64,000 nt of DNA, from contig NC_080041.1 of NCBI RefSeq assembly GCF_012489685.1, positions 105,059,760 through 105,123,759 of the forward strand, in the 5' to 3' direction. A model generated the notes under the pieces. The model did not search any database. It saw nothing but the letters and a program-made list of their open reading frames with translations, and was not told the DNA's origin. Numbering within the stretch: the first letter of the stretch is position 1; each line of letters starts with the position of its first letter. Both the position numbers and the translations under genes were made by a program. Of this stretch, positions 29,182-41,252 are shown one piece after another. The DNA comes from Lotus japonicus (Eukaryota > Streptophyta > Magnoliopsida > Fabales > Fabaceae).

Positions 29182-29980
29182 GTGAGGAATTTGATCAGGG
29201 GACTTAACAGATTCTCTATTTTTTATGTTATCTTTGGTGCATGTATTTTTTTTAATAAATTGATTTATTTATTCTGCTACTGTTGCGTGCAACGTATTTA
29301 CTTTCCATGTTAGTTTAAGAATGAAAATGTTTTGTTTGCATTTCCCCTTCATATTTTGAGAGGTATAAGAATACAAGATAAAAAAAAAAAAAGATATGAT
29401 GAATTATGAGGTAGAAAAAAAAGTGGATATAATATGTAAGTGAAAGTAGGTGTGAAAATATCAAAACAGGTTTATTGGTTGGCTTGCTGGTAGACTTTTT
29501 AGCTTTGTATGTAGAGATTGCTTCTCTTTCTTTTTTCTTTGGTTTTTTATGTCTTAATCAGTTTTGGAAATTATAGTTGTTCTCCCAACAAACAAATCAC
29601 TTTTACTGTAGTTTAAATTTGTGTTCTCCCCGTAGAGAAAATCTAACTTATTTACTAATAGATTGCTTCTCTACATATTTACAATCTAACTTTTTCCATT
29701 TTAACTCTATCTATTCCCTTTTTTGTATAATGAGTAATGACTGTCATATTCATTCTACAGGAATGAAAGAGTAAAGTGAGGAAGTTCCAGGTGTGGAGTT
29801 CTAATTGTAGCAACAATAATATTTATTTTGGGTTAGAATCCTGTGCAATGGTAAACTCTCTCAAATTTTCTCAAGTTAAAACCATGTGTTCATTTCTGTT
29901 TTCATATGTATTAAATAAGTGAATTCTTTAAATATTTATGAAGAGATTTGATTTTTTTGTGTTTAGGAAATTTAGTAATT
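29182..29980 (+). other. Upstream and leader region of the BED-NLR gene
   Basis: No protein frame is supported. A possible untranslated exon runs from about 29761 (after ATTCTACAG) to 29850 (before GTAAACT). A clear acceptor TGTGTTTAG at about 29965 precedes the exon carrying the BED start codon. Exon calls here rest only on splice-site appearance. Confidence 0.35.
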
Positions 29981-30251
29981 ATGGGTAGGAGGAAAAATCA
30001 GGACTATTGGAATCAAGTTACAAAAGTTACAGTAGAAGAAAATGGCAAGGTGAAGGAGAAGGTGAAGTGCAAGAGATGTGGTGATGTGTTTGCTGGAGGT
30101 GTTTCAAGAATTAGACCCCATGTAGACCAAATACCAGGAAAAGGCATTAGCGTATGCACCGTTGATCCAGTTGATGAAGGAGTTCACAACAATGTGGCTT
30201 CCGGTTCAAGTATCCCACAAGAAGCTATGAATGTTGCCAATTCATTGCAAG
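29981..30251 (+). CDS. BED zinc-finger exon of a BED-NLR resistance-type gene
   Basis: The exon starts MGRRKNQDYWNQVTKVTVEE and carries a BED zinc finger: an aromatic W/Y start, then CKRCGDVFAGGVSRIRPHVD. In the pattern CX2C...H the last ligand may be H or C further on (GKGISVCTV). BED fingers bind DNA or proteins and occur as integrated domains in plant NLR immune receptors. The exon ends CAAG|GTAAAT in phase 1, the same phase as all the mini-exons and the NB-ARC exon downstream. That common phase is why I assign it to the NLR at 60747 rather than to a transposase. An alternative is an orphan BED domain from a hAT transposase, but no such transposase follows. Confidence 0.7.
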
Positions 30252-31673
30252 GTAAATAATATTTTTCACATAAGAGTAAGAGTAAGGAGTGGATTTTACT
30301 TCTAATTTAACAGGCTTCTTGATTACTAAATTTTTTCACTTCTCTTAACAAATGATTTGTGATTTTCGATGGAGGACGACTTGAGCTTATACACCTTATT
30401 TTAGCCATATATGGATATAAAATTAAGAAGTATGTAAAAGTCAGAAACTTTGCAATATAAAGTGGCTTATGGACAAAATGCAGAACGTCTTTTAAAGCAG
30501 TTTAAAGTGTGGTAAACACTAATATACAAACCGAAGGGTAAAGTGTGGTACGTTACAAATATGTACTGCAATTTAAAAAGCATTATATAATTTTTAAGGG
30601 CAAAAAGAAGTTCTGCATTTTAAGATTTTGTACCTAAACTTAACATACCACATTTTTAAATGTGGTACCTCTATTTCTAGTAAAAAGTACATACCGAAAC
30701 AAATTTAATCCAATAGAGACAAAACTGGAGCAGGTAAGTGGCGGAAATAATAAAAAAGAAGACGCAAAAGAGGGAAGAGTGAAAGGATTTATTGCTTACC
30801 TAGAGAAAAGCTTGATCTTGAGAAGAAAAGCTTTTAAAGAAGAAATTTTAGGGTTTGGGTTGAAGAAGAAGACGGTGCATGTAAAGATAGTGAGAGAGAA
30901 ATGAAGAATAGGGATGGTGAGAGAGAAAGAGAGAGGCGCGGTAAATTTTTGGGATGTGAGGGGATGGTGGGGAATTTTGACCTTCATGGTATATTTTTGG
31001 GTTTTTTAAAAAGGGAGATAACATGAATAAGTGGGAAGATGATATGAATAGTTTTACCGGTTACTTTATCTTCATAGTTTTATTTTATAAAATCTCATGA
31101 CTAACCAAATCTCTTAGCCTAGCTGTATAAGACTGCCACTAGGACAACTTGGGGTTGAATTAGAGCTCTCGGGATTGATTCTCGGTGTTTCAAAAAAATG
31201 TTTCGCTATCGGCAGTTACACACCGTAAGCAAGATAAGTCAAGATATGTGAAAACTGACCCGAAAACTCATTGTGAGAAAAAAATGACGTAGAAATAAAC
31301 CAAATCAGTACTTTTAAACTATCATCATGGTAGTTCATTATGTGGCCAAAATTAGTGACAATTTTGTTTTTTTTTTTTGGAAGAAAAAGACGGTTTTAAT
31401 TTTCACTTAAAAAGACCGCCAATGTGAAATTGAAACAAAAAAATTCCATTATACTACACCCCTTGAGATTTCTATAAATTGATAAAAATCCCAATCCAAT
31501 AAATTTGGCAATGCCAAATCTAGCTCTAGTGAAACATGAGTATATAGAAGTAATCGAAAACAATCCACACCTCATAAGCCACCACCAAACATTTTTCCTT
31601 AGTAGATCTAATCTGCTTTATCAAGCTCTTCAATCAATCCTCCCAATTTGTGAAGGAAGGACTTTGCTCATAT
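30252..31673. other. Intron 1 of the BED-NLR gene, left of the Tat insertion
   Basis: AT-rich non-coding sequence. A stretch at 30660-30990 gives short frames on both strands but they lack any domain and I take them as chance. Nothing else was recognised. Confidence 0.45.
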
Positions 31674-31678
31674 GCTAG

Positions 31679-31904
31679 TGGACTGATATAGGCGAACCGG
31701 GTCATTTATTTTGGGCTTATCACTATCATGTAACAAATGGGCCGGGTAACCCATGGTCCAGCCGGACCAAAACCCAAGTTATAAATAGAAGAGGACCGCC
31801 CAAGCGGCAGGGACCCTATCATTTTACGCATTTTTACTTATCTTGTTTACTGGGTGTTCGCTCTCTATTTCGATTAGCCCGCTCAGTGGTTCCATACCGG
31901 AACA
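31679..31904 (+). repeat. 5' LTR of the Tat element
   Basis: 226 bp, TGGACTGATATAGG...CCGGAACA. TATAAATA at 31780-31787. Confidence 0.9.
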
Positions 31905-31905
31905 T

Positions 31906-31922
31906 TGGCGCCCACCGTGGGG
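31906..31922 (+). other. Primer binding site of the Tat element
   Basis: TGGCGCCCACCGTGGGG starts one base after the LTR. It has the TGGCGCC start of a tRNA 3' end complement; I do not assign the tRNA. Confidence 0.6.
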
Positions 31923-31959
31923 CCGAAGGATACTTTCCTAGGCTTCAATTTTCACCGCA

Positions 31960-33108
31960 ATGGTGACTCGATCCGGGGCGAACGGAGAGAGGAATCATGT
32001 TCAACAAAATGATGTTCCTCCCGATGTTCTTCAGCGGATCATGGACGATCTCAATGAACTTCGTCAACATAATCAACAGTTACAGAATCAACTTACTGAT
32101 ATCAATCAGACTCAGGGTTTACGAGAGGGCGATCGAAGAATGGTTGAGACGGTGGTGGACTTTCAACCTTTTACAGAGGAAATAGCGAACACTGCCGTCC
32201 CAGACAATTTAAAGACATTGAAACTTGACTCTTACTATGGCGATTCAGATCCAAAGGACCATTTAGTGTATTTCAACACGAAAATGGTCATTGTAGGCGC
32301 ATCAGACGCGTTGAAGTGCAAAATGTTGCCATCAACTTTTAAGAAATCGGCGATGGTTTGGTTTACAACTCTACCGTCAAGGTCAATTGTCAATTTCACT
32401 GAATTATCTACAAAGTTCTTGTCTCAGTTTTCTACCAGTCGTGCACAAAAAGTAACTCCGGCGACATTATTTAATGTTCTTCAAGGACCAAATGAGACTT
32501 TGCAGTCTTACATGGGGCGTTTCAATCAATTATCTGTTCATTTGGAGGATAAAATGCCAGAAATTTGCATTGCAGCTTTTGAATTAGGCTTGAAGCCGGG
32601 TGGTTTGAACAGTAATTTGAGTAGAAAACCTGTGGAGACAATGATGCATTTGCGCGAAAGGGTACAAGGATACATCAGGGAGGAGCAGAGTGATCGGATC
32701 AAGAACAACCGCCCGAATGCAGCGGTTCCAGGGCAGAAACAGCAGTTTGAGACGAAGAAGGGAGCGGTTGCGGATCAATATTCGAAGGGATGGACCGAAC
32801 GTGGCAACGCAGGGTATAACAATCGTAACCGTTATGACGGACGATTTGAGAATCGTTTTAATTTAAAAAATCGTGCTCAACCGTATGGAGTGCGTGGGCC
32901 AGGACATTCGATGACGTGGACTCGGAACCAAAATGATCGTGCAGTTCTATTGGCGGTTAATTTGACCGAAGCTTTGCACACGTGTCTGGAGGCGAATGTT
33001 ATTCGTTTTCCGCGACAGCCAAAGCCGTCAACGGGTTATGTGGATAAGAAGAGGTGTGTGAGTATCACAGGATTTCAGGACACAATACTGATGACTGTTT
33101 TACTTTGA
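31960..33108 (+). pseudogene. Tat gag protein, frameshifted before its zinc knuckle
   Basis: The frame starts MVTRSGANGERNHVQQNDVP. It contains the capsid block of Ty3/gypsy gag: YYGDSDPKDHLVYFNTKM, AMVWFTTLPSRSIVNFTELS, then LQGPNETLQSYMGRFNQLS. An RG/N-rich basic region follows (GYNNRNRYDGRFENRF). At 33054-33060 a GTGTGTG run shifts the frame, so the ORF ends with unrelated residues. The true continuation with the zinc knuckle CEYHRISGHNTDDC is in the overlapping frame that starts at 33054. Confidence 0.85.
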
Positions 33109-36100
33109 AGAAGGAGATTGATAAATTGATAAAGGCTGGGTATATGAAGCAGCTTGAAGGGCGAAGCAATTCAGATGAAGCAGGAACTTCAATAAGACGA
33201 ACCGAAGATGGAAAAGAGATTGAGGAAGATGGTCAAGATAGGCAGTCAGATGGAAAAGCAAAGGGGCGAATTCATTCTATTTTTGGTGGATTTCGTGGCG
33301 GAGGAATGACTAACTCAGCTCGTAAGAGGTACGTTCATTCTATTAATGCTGTTTACTCTAACGATTGGGGAAGTTGGGCAACCAATCAACCCGATATAAC
33401 GTTTACTGTGCGAGATTTTGAGGGAGTACAACCTCACGAAGACGATCCAATTGTTGTAATGCTGAGGATTGCGGATTATGAAATTGAGAGGGTACTTTTG
33501 GATCAAGGAAGTTCAGCGGATTTGATTTATGGTGACGCTTTTGAAAAGTTGGGGCTCAGTGAATCTGATTTATTGCCTTATGATGGTTCTTTAGTGGGTT
33601 TTTCTGGAGAAAAAGTATTTGTTCGAGGATATGTGGAATTGAAGACTGTTTTTGGAGAAGGGAAGAGTGCGGAGGCATTTGCTATTAAGTTTTTGGTAAT
33701 AAAGTGTACTTCACCGTACAATGTACTTATTGGGAGGCCATCACTAAACAGACTGGGGGCGATCATTTCTACAAGACATTTAACGGCGAAGTATCCATTG
33801 AGCAAATGAGGAGTTGGAATTTTAAAGGCTGATCAAATGGTTGCTCGAAAGTGTTATTCAGAAAGCTTCAAGCAGTATGGGCACATGGGTAAGAAGGCAG
33901 TGAAAGAGGGGCATCGGGTCTATGAGGTGGATTTAGAACAGTCATAAATTATTTTGGATCCTCGAGAGGGATTTAGTGAGCACAAGATGAAATCAGAAGA
34001 GGAAACTAAGGCGATCCAGATTGGGGAGCGAAACTTGAAAGTTGGTGTCAATTTAACTACAAGTCAGGAAAACATATTAGTAAAGTTATTGTCTGAGAAT
34101 ATGGATTTGTTTGCATGGAGTGCAAGGGATTTACCAGGAATCGATCCGGAATTTATATGTCACAAATTGGCTTTAAATCCCGAGGCGAAACCTATTGTTC
34201 AGTTTAAAAGAAAGATGGGCGAAGAAAAGGCAGAAGCTGTGAAGGTGGAAACAAATAAGTTACTGGAAGCTGGATTTATTAGGGAGGTAAAGTATCCAAC
34301 CTGGTTGGCGAATGTTGTTATGGTGAAGAAGGCTAATGGAAAGTGGCGAATGTGCACGGATTATACAGATTTGAACAAACACTGTCCTAAGGATTCTTAT
34401 CCTTTTACCAAATATTGATAAGCTTGTTGATAGGGCATCAGGGTTCGGAATGCTTAGCCTCATGGATGCATATTCAGGGTATCACCAGATAAGAATGTAC
34501 CAGCCCGATGAGGAGAAGACAGCTTTTATGACAAATCAGGCAAATTATTGTTATCAGACTATGCCGTTTGGGTTGAAGAATGCGGGAGCAACATATCAAA
34601 GGTTGATGGACAAGGTGTTTGACAAGCAGGTGGGGCGGAACATGGAGATTTATGTAGACGACATGGTGGTCAAGTCAGAGGAAATGATGGCACATTGTTC
34701 TGATCTCGAAGAAGCTTTTGGCGAATTAAGAAAGCATAACATGAGACTTAATCCAGAAAAGTGTTCGTTTGGAATTCAAAGTGGAAAGTTTTTGGGTTTC
34801 ATGATCACTAGGAGAGGAATTGAGGCGAATCCTGATAAGTGCAAGGCGATACTTGATATGCAGAGCCCAGCTTCAGTTAAAGATGTGCAGAAATTAACAG
34901 GAAGAATAGCGGCTTTGTCCAGGTTTCTTCCGTGTTCTGGGGAAAAATCAGCACCATTTTTTCAATGCTTAAGGAAGAACAAAACTTTTCATTGGACTGA
35001 AGAATGTGAGAAGGCGTTCCAAAGTTTGAAGGATCATTTATCCAGGCCACCAATTTTAGCCAAACCAGTTCCAGGTATTTCATTATCAATGTTTATTTCC
35101 ATTTCTGATAATGCAGTTAGTTCAGTTTTGTTGCAAGAAAGTAAAGATGATGTGAGGATCATATATTTTGTGAGTCATGCTCTTCAAGGAGCTGAAGTTA
35201 GATATCAAAAAATTGAAAAGGCTGCGTTAGCTTTAATCATCTCCGCCAGGAAATTAAGACCTTATTTTCAAGGCTTTCCAATTGTGGTAAAAACAGATTT
35301 GTCACTTCGTCAAGTTTTGCAAAAGCCTGATCTGGCTGGAAGAATGGTTTCCTAGGCTGTTGAGTTGTCGGAATTTGAAATCACGTTTGATAAGAAAGGT
35401 CTGGTTAAAGCACAGGTACTGATGGATTTTGTCAATGAAATGTCTTCCTGTGAGAAAAATATGGAAGTTGGTGAATGGAGTTTGTCTGTAGATGGTTCGT
35501 CTAACGTCAAGGGCAGTGGAGCTGGAATCATTTTAGAAGGGCCAGGTGGCGTGACAGTTGAGCAGTCACTCAAGTTTGACTTTAAAGCAAGCAATAATCA
35601 GGCAGAGTATGAAGCTATAATTGCAGGGCTGAAGTTGGCGATCGAGATGGGAGTCAAGAGCATAATAATTAAAACAGATTCTCAGATAGTTTCCAGACAA
35701 ATTCAAGGTGAATATCAGGCGAGCTGGCTAAGTATTTATTGAAAGCTCAAGGATTGATAAAGCAGATAGGCATAGTGCAGGTCAATTATGTTCCGCGCGA
35801 GGAGAATACTAGGGCAGATATTCTGTCAAAGTTAGCAAGCACCAAGAAGCCGGGAAACAATAAATCAGTCATCCAGGAAGTTTTAAGCAGCCCAAGTATC
35901 GAAGAAGATGAGACAATGATGGTGTTAACTTTAGCGGATTCAGATTGGATAGGGCGTATCAAGAAGTGTTTGGAGGCAGAAGGTTCTGATGTGCTGACAT
36001 TTTCTAAGGATCAAATTCGCGAGGCAAGTCGTTACACATTGTTAGGCGGTCAATTGTACAGAAGAGGGATTGGAATACCTTTATTGAGATGTGTTTCCAA

Positions 36101-37169
36101 GGATGAGGCGGAAAGAATCATGTTTGAGGTTCACGAAGGTGTGTGTGCAAGTCATGTTGGGGGAAGATCTTTGGCGGCGAAAGTGCTCAGAGCAGGGTTC
36201 TATTGGCCAACTTTACGAGGGGATTGTATGGAGTATGTGAAGAAGTGTGGTAAGTGTCAAATTTATGCAGATTTACATAAGGCGCCGCCTGAGACTCTTA
36301 GCTCAATAAGTTCATCGTGGCCATTTGCAATGTGGGGAGTAGATATTCTGGGACCGTTCACTCCGGCAGGTTCTCAGATCAGGTTTATTTTGGTTGCGGT
36401 AGACTATTTTACTAAGTGGATTGAGGCGGAATCAATGGCGAAAATAACGGCAGAAAAAGTCAAAAAGTTTTATTGGAGAAAGTTGGTTTGCAGATTTGGC
36501 GTTCCAGCAACTATCGTCTCAGACAATGGGACACAGTTTACAAGCAGGAGTGTGAAGGATTTTTGTGCAGGAATGGGAATTGAGATGCGTTTCGCCTCAG
36601 TTGAGCACCCTCAGACAAATGGACAAGTGGAGTCAGCGAATAAGGTCATTCTCAATGGAATTAGAAAGCGTCTAGGCGAAGCTAAAGGATTATGGGCTGA
36701 AGAGTTGATCACAGTCATTTGGGCGTACAATACAACTCCTCAATCGACTACTGGCGAATCACCTTTTAAGTTGACTTACGGGGTAGATGCAATGATACCA
36801 GCAGAATTGCAGGATGTAAATTTCAGGGTGGCAACTTATGATGAAGAGCAGAACGACATGAACAGAGTGGTTGATCTCAATTTGGCAGAGGAAACGCAGG
36901 CAGAGGTTCGTTTAAGGCAAGCGATGGTAAAACAGAGGTCGGAAAGGCGATACAACTCTAGAGTGGTTCCGAGGCAAATGAAAGTTGGTGATTTGGTTCT
37001 GCGTAGGAAGGCAAAGGGGCCTGATGATTCGAAGTTATCACCTAATTGGGAAGGACCTTACAGGATTCTGCGTGAGCTTGGTCAAGGGGCGTATCATTTG
37101 GAGGAGTTATCGGGGCGAAGGGTCCCAAGGGCTTGGAATGCACAGCATCTCCGTTATTATTACAGTTGA
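33054..37169 (+). pseudogene. Tat protease-reverse transcriptase-RNase H-integrase region, broken
   Basis: The order is zinc knuckle, protease (VLLDQGSSADLIYGDAF), reverse transcriptase (KWRMCTDYTDLNKHCPKDSY; IYVDDMVVKSEEM), connection RNase H, a second RNase H (WSLSVDGSSNVKGSGAGIIL; KTDSQIVSRQIQ) and integrase (HEGVCASHVGG...CGKCQ; GVDILGPF; SDNGTQFTS; QTNGQVESANKVILNG). The dual RNase H marks the Tat clade. Lesions are TGA at 33807, TAA near 33946, a +1 shift in a T-run near 34408, TAG at 35353 and a frameshift near 35738. The integrase end (476 codons, 35739-37169) is intact and ends AWNAQHLRYYYS. Confidence 0.92.
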
Positions 37170-38353
37170 AGTGCAGGGTGGTTCGTTCGGTTTGTTTGGT
37201 TTTGTACAGTTTGTTTCAGTGTATGTTTGTCCAAGACTATGTTTCGTTGTTTCAGTTTGTGTGTGTTGAAGTCTACGTTTGTTGGTTGTATTGTTTAAGA
37301 CTATGTTTGTTGTGTAAGACTAAATTCGATGCACTCTTTTCTCTACCCCAGGCGGGAGAGTTTTTAACGAGGCATCAATTATTAATGAATAACAGGTATG
37401 CACTCTTTTCTCTACCCCAGGCGGGAGAGTTTTTAACGAGGCATAACCTTTTTAAAATGATCAAGGGCTTATCATTTTACTTATTTATTTTACCCATAGC
37501 GGAAACTTATCAACTAAGGTCTATCAATTGGGCGACGTCAGACAATTGAGAAAAAAGTAAATCTCTTAAAACAAGAGCATTCGGCCACGAATTCATAAGC
37601 ACAGTCTTAAATTGGATTTAAGCTTGTCCAAACTAAGCACAAGTCTCCACGCGAGCATACTAATGAAATCAAATATGTTGACTTTGATTTCCATGAGTAA
37701 CTGTGTCAAAAATGAAAAATTTGACTAAGTTATGTACACAAAGGCCTTATGATTCCAAAGTAGTTGATTAAGTTTAAACTTCACAACATTTGACGAGATT
37801 CATTTAAGCATATTTCATTATGTACTGCAAAATGTGGGAATAATGTATTCAACTAAACGACGAGGGCGGATCAAATTTGGTGAAAGGTTAGTAAAAGTTA
37901 TTCATGTTAAGTTATACTTTGAACTTACTGATTGAAAGGTTAGTAAAGCGCAGTATTATTAATTATATTGATTTGTCTGATTGATCTAGTTGTTATTGGA
38001 TGAATCCTGTTATTGAGATTGAAGGAATTACTTAATGGTTTCTATGTTAAGTTAAGATGTGATGTCCTCATAGAATAGGAATAGGAACAGAAATATATTA
38101 AGTGTTGAAATAATTTAGACAGGAGGCAGAACCATTAGATTTATACAATTTGAGAGTGGATATATAGAAAACACATCATATTAATAGTGCTTGATAAACA
38201 TTACATAAATACTTAGGATAAACTGTGGAGCTAATTGCTCAACACTTACAGAAATAAAGATAAAACATAGGCAGATTTAACTAACTTAGAAAATAAATAA
38301 AAAAAAGACTAAAGGATAATTCATGTAGAACATATGCTTGAACAGGGGTGGAA
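37170..38353. other. Non-coding spacer of the Tat element with a tandem repeat
   Basis: This lies between the sense pol gene and the antisense gene, where the two transcripts would converge. It holds a 46-bp direct repeat (37329-37374 and 37398-37443), each copy containing TCTACCCCAGGCGGGAGAG and TTTTTAACGAGGCA. The rest is AT-rich with no frame. Confidence 0.55.
37329..37443. repeat. 46-bp tandem repeat, 69-bp period
   Basis: Two copies with no difference seen by eye. Each starts ATGCACTCTTTTCTCTACCC and ends AACGAGGCA. Similar 'GGGAGAG...TTTTTAACGAGGC' motifs are familiar from the 3' regions of Tat-type elements. Confidence 0.8.
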
Positions 38354-38417
38354 CTAGTGATTTTCTCCTTCGCCTTCGTTGTTGTTGGCGTTCTCATCCT
38401 CTTCATTTTTATCTGCT

Positions 38418-38449
<32 letters not shown>

Positions 38450-40252
38450 ATCACCAGTGTCAGGGCTGATCAATTTGCCATCAACAATCCTTGCATAAGG
38501 ATCGGAACCGGCAAAGTTGATGGAAACTTGAGGATTTAGGAAAAGAATCTGTTCTTTGGCTTTTGCGAATCCAGCTTCAAATTGGTCAAGGACAGAATTC
38601 TTCAGTTCAGAAATTTCTGAATGCAACTTAGAATTTTCATTTTTCAATTCAGCATTGGCGGAATTGAGTTGTGTGATTTCTGCCTGAGATTTCACAAGTT
38701 CTTCTTCCTTAGCTTTCTGAGCGGTGTTTAAATCTTCAGCATGTTTCTTCAGGCGTTCATTTTCTAGGGCCAAATCTGTGGCTTTTTTCTCATTCACTTT
38801 GTTGGCAGAATCCAACAATTTCATTGTGGCTTTCATCTTCAGGATTTCTCTTTCTTTCTCTTCAAGTTGTTTGGCGGCATTAATCCCGTCAAAACCAGCG
38901 GTCTCCAGGTCGACCATTTTTGAAATAGCCGTGATTTCCAGTCCTTTTGTCATGATGGCTTGACAAGCTTCCTTTAGTCCAATCCTTTTGATCTTCTCCT
39001 GATCCGCCTTGAACACCAAATTGGTTTCCACCAATGCGTTGAAGTCAATCTTTGAATCCCATAGCGAAGTTACCTCTTCAGAGGTAAGTTCTTCGAATTC
39101 CTTCAGCACGCTTTTCCATGTCGGAGGCGGAGCGCTTGAAGACCCACCTTGATGCACCAAACGTTGAGGGTTATTCTTCACCATAAATTTTTCCATTGAA
39201 GGTTGCGATGCGTCCTTCCCTTTGTTTGGTTCAGGAGTGTCATTCCTCTTCTTTTTCTTTTGAGGACGATTAGATTCCGTGCCTGAGTGACTAGCATCGG
39301 CATCAAGTAGAGTCTTCGCCGGGTTCCTTTTTTCTCTTGCAGCCTGTTGTTCACGGCGGAATCGTAGGATATCATCATCAGAAAGGAGAGTCATTTTCGC
39401 TGAAACAGAAAAGAAAAGTTAGAAACAGCAAACATTTGAAATACGAAGATACTGAAATTCAAGAGTCTTACCCACATATTCACCCAATCTGTTTTCATAA
39501 TGGGCATCTAGAAATTCGGTGAGATTCAAGTCAATGCTAGATAGAAAGGTGCAATCCACCATTTCTTCAGGGGTGAGGGAATCATCAGGAAGTTTGATGA
39601 TAGCCTCATAACGGGCGGTCCAGTAGAAAGGGAACTTTGGGCTTCCATCATTGAAATAAAATACATCCTTGCACTTTTCTGTTTCGTTTAGCCTAAAGAA
39701 TCTCCCTTTAAACTGTTTGTAGTGGCTTCTAAATAAGGTAAATAGGCCTTTTCCCCTAGCGGCGGCTAGAGAAAGATATTCGCCTTTTATGCTTCTACCA
39801 CTAGTTTCAAAGAAGTAAAAAAACTTACTGCTAGTGGGTTCGATACCTAACACTTGACACAAAAGTTCGAACGCCCTCAGGTATGCCCAGCTATTACAAT
39901 GGAGTTGTGTTGGGGCAACATTCAGTAGGGTTAAAACGAAGCAAGTGAAATCTGACAGAGGGAGTTTATATTTTAGGTCAGTAAAAATGTTTTCAAAGAA
40001 ATAGGTGTGATTTTTGCCGTTAGGGTCAGCAGCCCCAAAACAACAAGGTTCGGTAGGTAAACAGGGGACTATGTCAAGGTACACATCTTGGCCATCAGAG
40101 CGAAAAGTGTTTTCAGTAATTAAGTCCATTACAGTTTTAACATTGCAGAATTTAGTGAACCTAGTTTTAACTTTACTAGTGACCCATGTATCAACTGCAA
40201 TGGAAGAAGTTTTAGAAGCTTTAGAGACTTTACGGGTGCGTTTTGCATCCAT
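38354..40252 (-). CDS. Spliced antisense gene in the Tat element: 'putative gypsy-type transposon' domain protein with a coiled coil
   Basis: Two coding exons, 39472-40252 and 38354-39399, joined over a 72-bp intron (GGTAAGAC donor; TTTCTGTTTCAG acceptor), give 608 uninterrupted codons. The junction makes an in-frame alanine (VAKMTLLSDDDIL). Exon 1 starts MDAKRTRKVSKASKTSS and holds the gypsy-type transposon domain: PLSDFTCFVLTLLNVAPTQL, NSWAYLRAFELLCQVLGIEP and FFYFFETSGR. Exon 2 starts with a basic stretch (RPQKKKKRND), then a long coiled coil (KQLEEKEREILKMKATMKLL and following), and ends in a glutamate-rich tail. The gene runs against the element, beside the 3' LTR. It is intact while sense pol has five lesions. 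Its function is unknown. Confidence 0.8.
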
Positions 40253-40620
40253 TTTGAAAAGAATTCCTGAAATTGTAAAGGATTCAGGATTTATGACATG
40301 TAGTGGGGTAAAATTGGAGTTGCAGTTGTGAAGGAGATTAGTTTTTAAGAATGATTTCAGTAAAACAAGAAGATGAAGAGGCAAAGATTTTACATGAAAG
40401 GTTTAGTGTAGAATGATGAAAAAATTGTACAAGCAGGTTGAGTGAGAAGTGCTTACCAGGGAAAGGATCTGATGAACTTGGCTAATTTGGGGGAGTTCTG
40501 GCAATGTTGGAGAACACTCGCAGGTCAATGCAGGAAACTCTACGAGTACACGAGGTTTGAGAAACTTTTGAAAGAGAAGAGTGAAGTAATTTGTAGTAAA
40601 AAATGACTGCTATATATAGA
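40253..40620 (-). promoter_or_regulatory. Promoter, leader and 5' UTR intron of the antisense Tat gene
   Basis: In the minus sense a TATA box (CTATATATAG) lies at about 40608-40617. A donor-like CCCTG|GTAAGC is at about 40457 and an acceptor TACAATTTCAG near 40270, directly before the exon with the ATG at 40252. This describes a complete promoter with a leader intron, facing away from the 3' LTR. Confidence 0.55.
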
Positions 40621-41252
40621 GAAACGGCGGAAGGTGAAGAGATGAGTTAGAAAGGTATGGTTAAAGGCACTTAAGGTAAATGGTGAGCAAACGCGTGGTT
40701 TGTGTGAATCCACGCGTTCATTCAAGCCACACATTCAAACTCATTAAGGCGGTGAATCAGCGCGCCATTAAGAGACGACGTTTGGCAAAAAGGTAGCGAT
40801 TGAATGAAGAGTGACGTCAGTTGGCAGGTGAATGTGTCGTTTCGAGGGAGTCGAGTCTTTTCAGAGAAGGGCTACTCCATGAGTGGATTTTAAATGCATT
40901 TCTTAATTAATGTGAGTAGCATAGCTTAGGTAGGCCTTATGCATTACAAGTTTCAAGATATCTGTGTTATATTTGTGATGATTGCAACAGGTACAAAATC
41001 CGGAAAGAGATTTGATTTGTGCATAGTGATTGAAGTGATGGGTGAAGTGTCATTTAGACTTCATACGCCACACAGACCGATTTAACTTTGTAATGATTAG
41101 CTTAACATTGTTTACATTATGGTTAGCCTTATTTTGTTGGAAGCCTGTGCGCTCATGAATTTATTCACATTGTATATGGGCGAACCAGACGTTGTGGGCC
41201 TAAGTAAGACACTATCGTTTTAGTTCTAAAACATCAGTGTCTTGTGGGCCTG
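40621..41252. other. Region between the antisense promoter and the 3' LTR
   Basis: No coding frame. It contains an inverted repeat at 41207-41243 with AAGACACT...AGTGTCTT and TTTAG...CTAAA arms, close to the LTR start. The polypurine tract before 41253 is weak (GTGGGCCTG). Confidence 0.5.

Noticed and set aside
30662..30987. Two short overlapping frames in NLR intron 1
   Set aside because: Low-complexity K/R or F/L runs with no domain or promoter; taken as chance.
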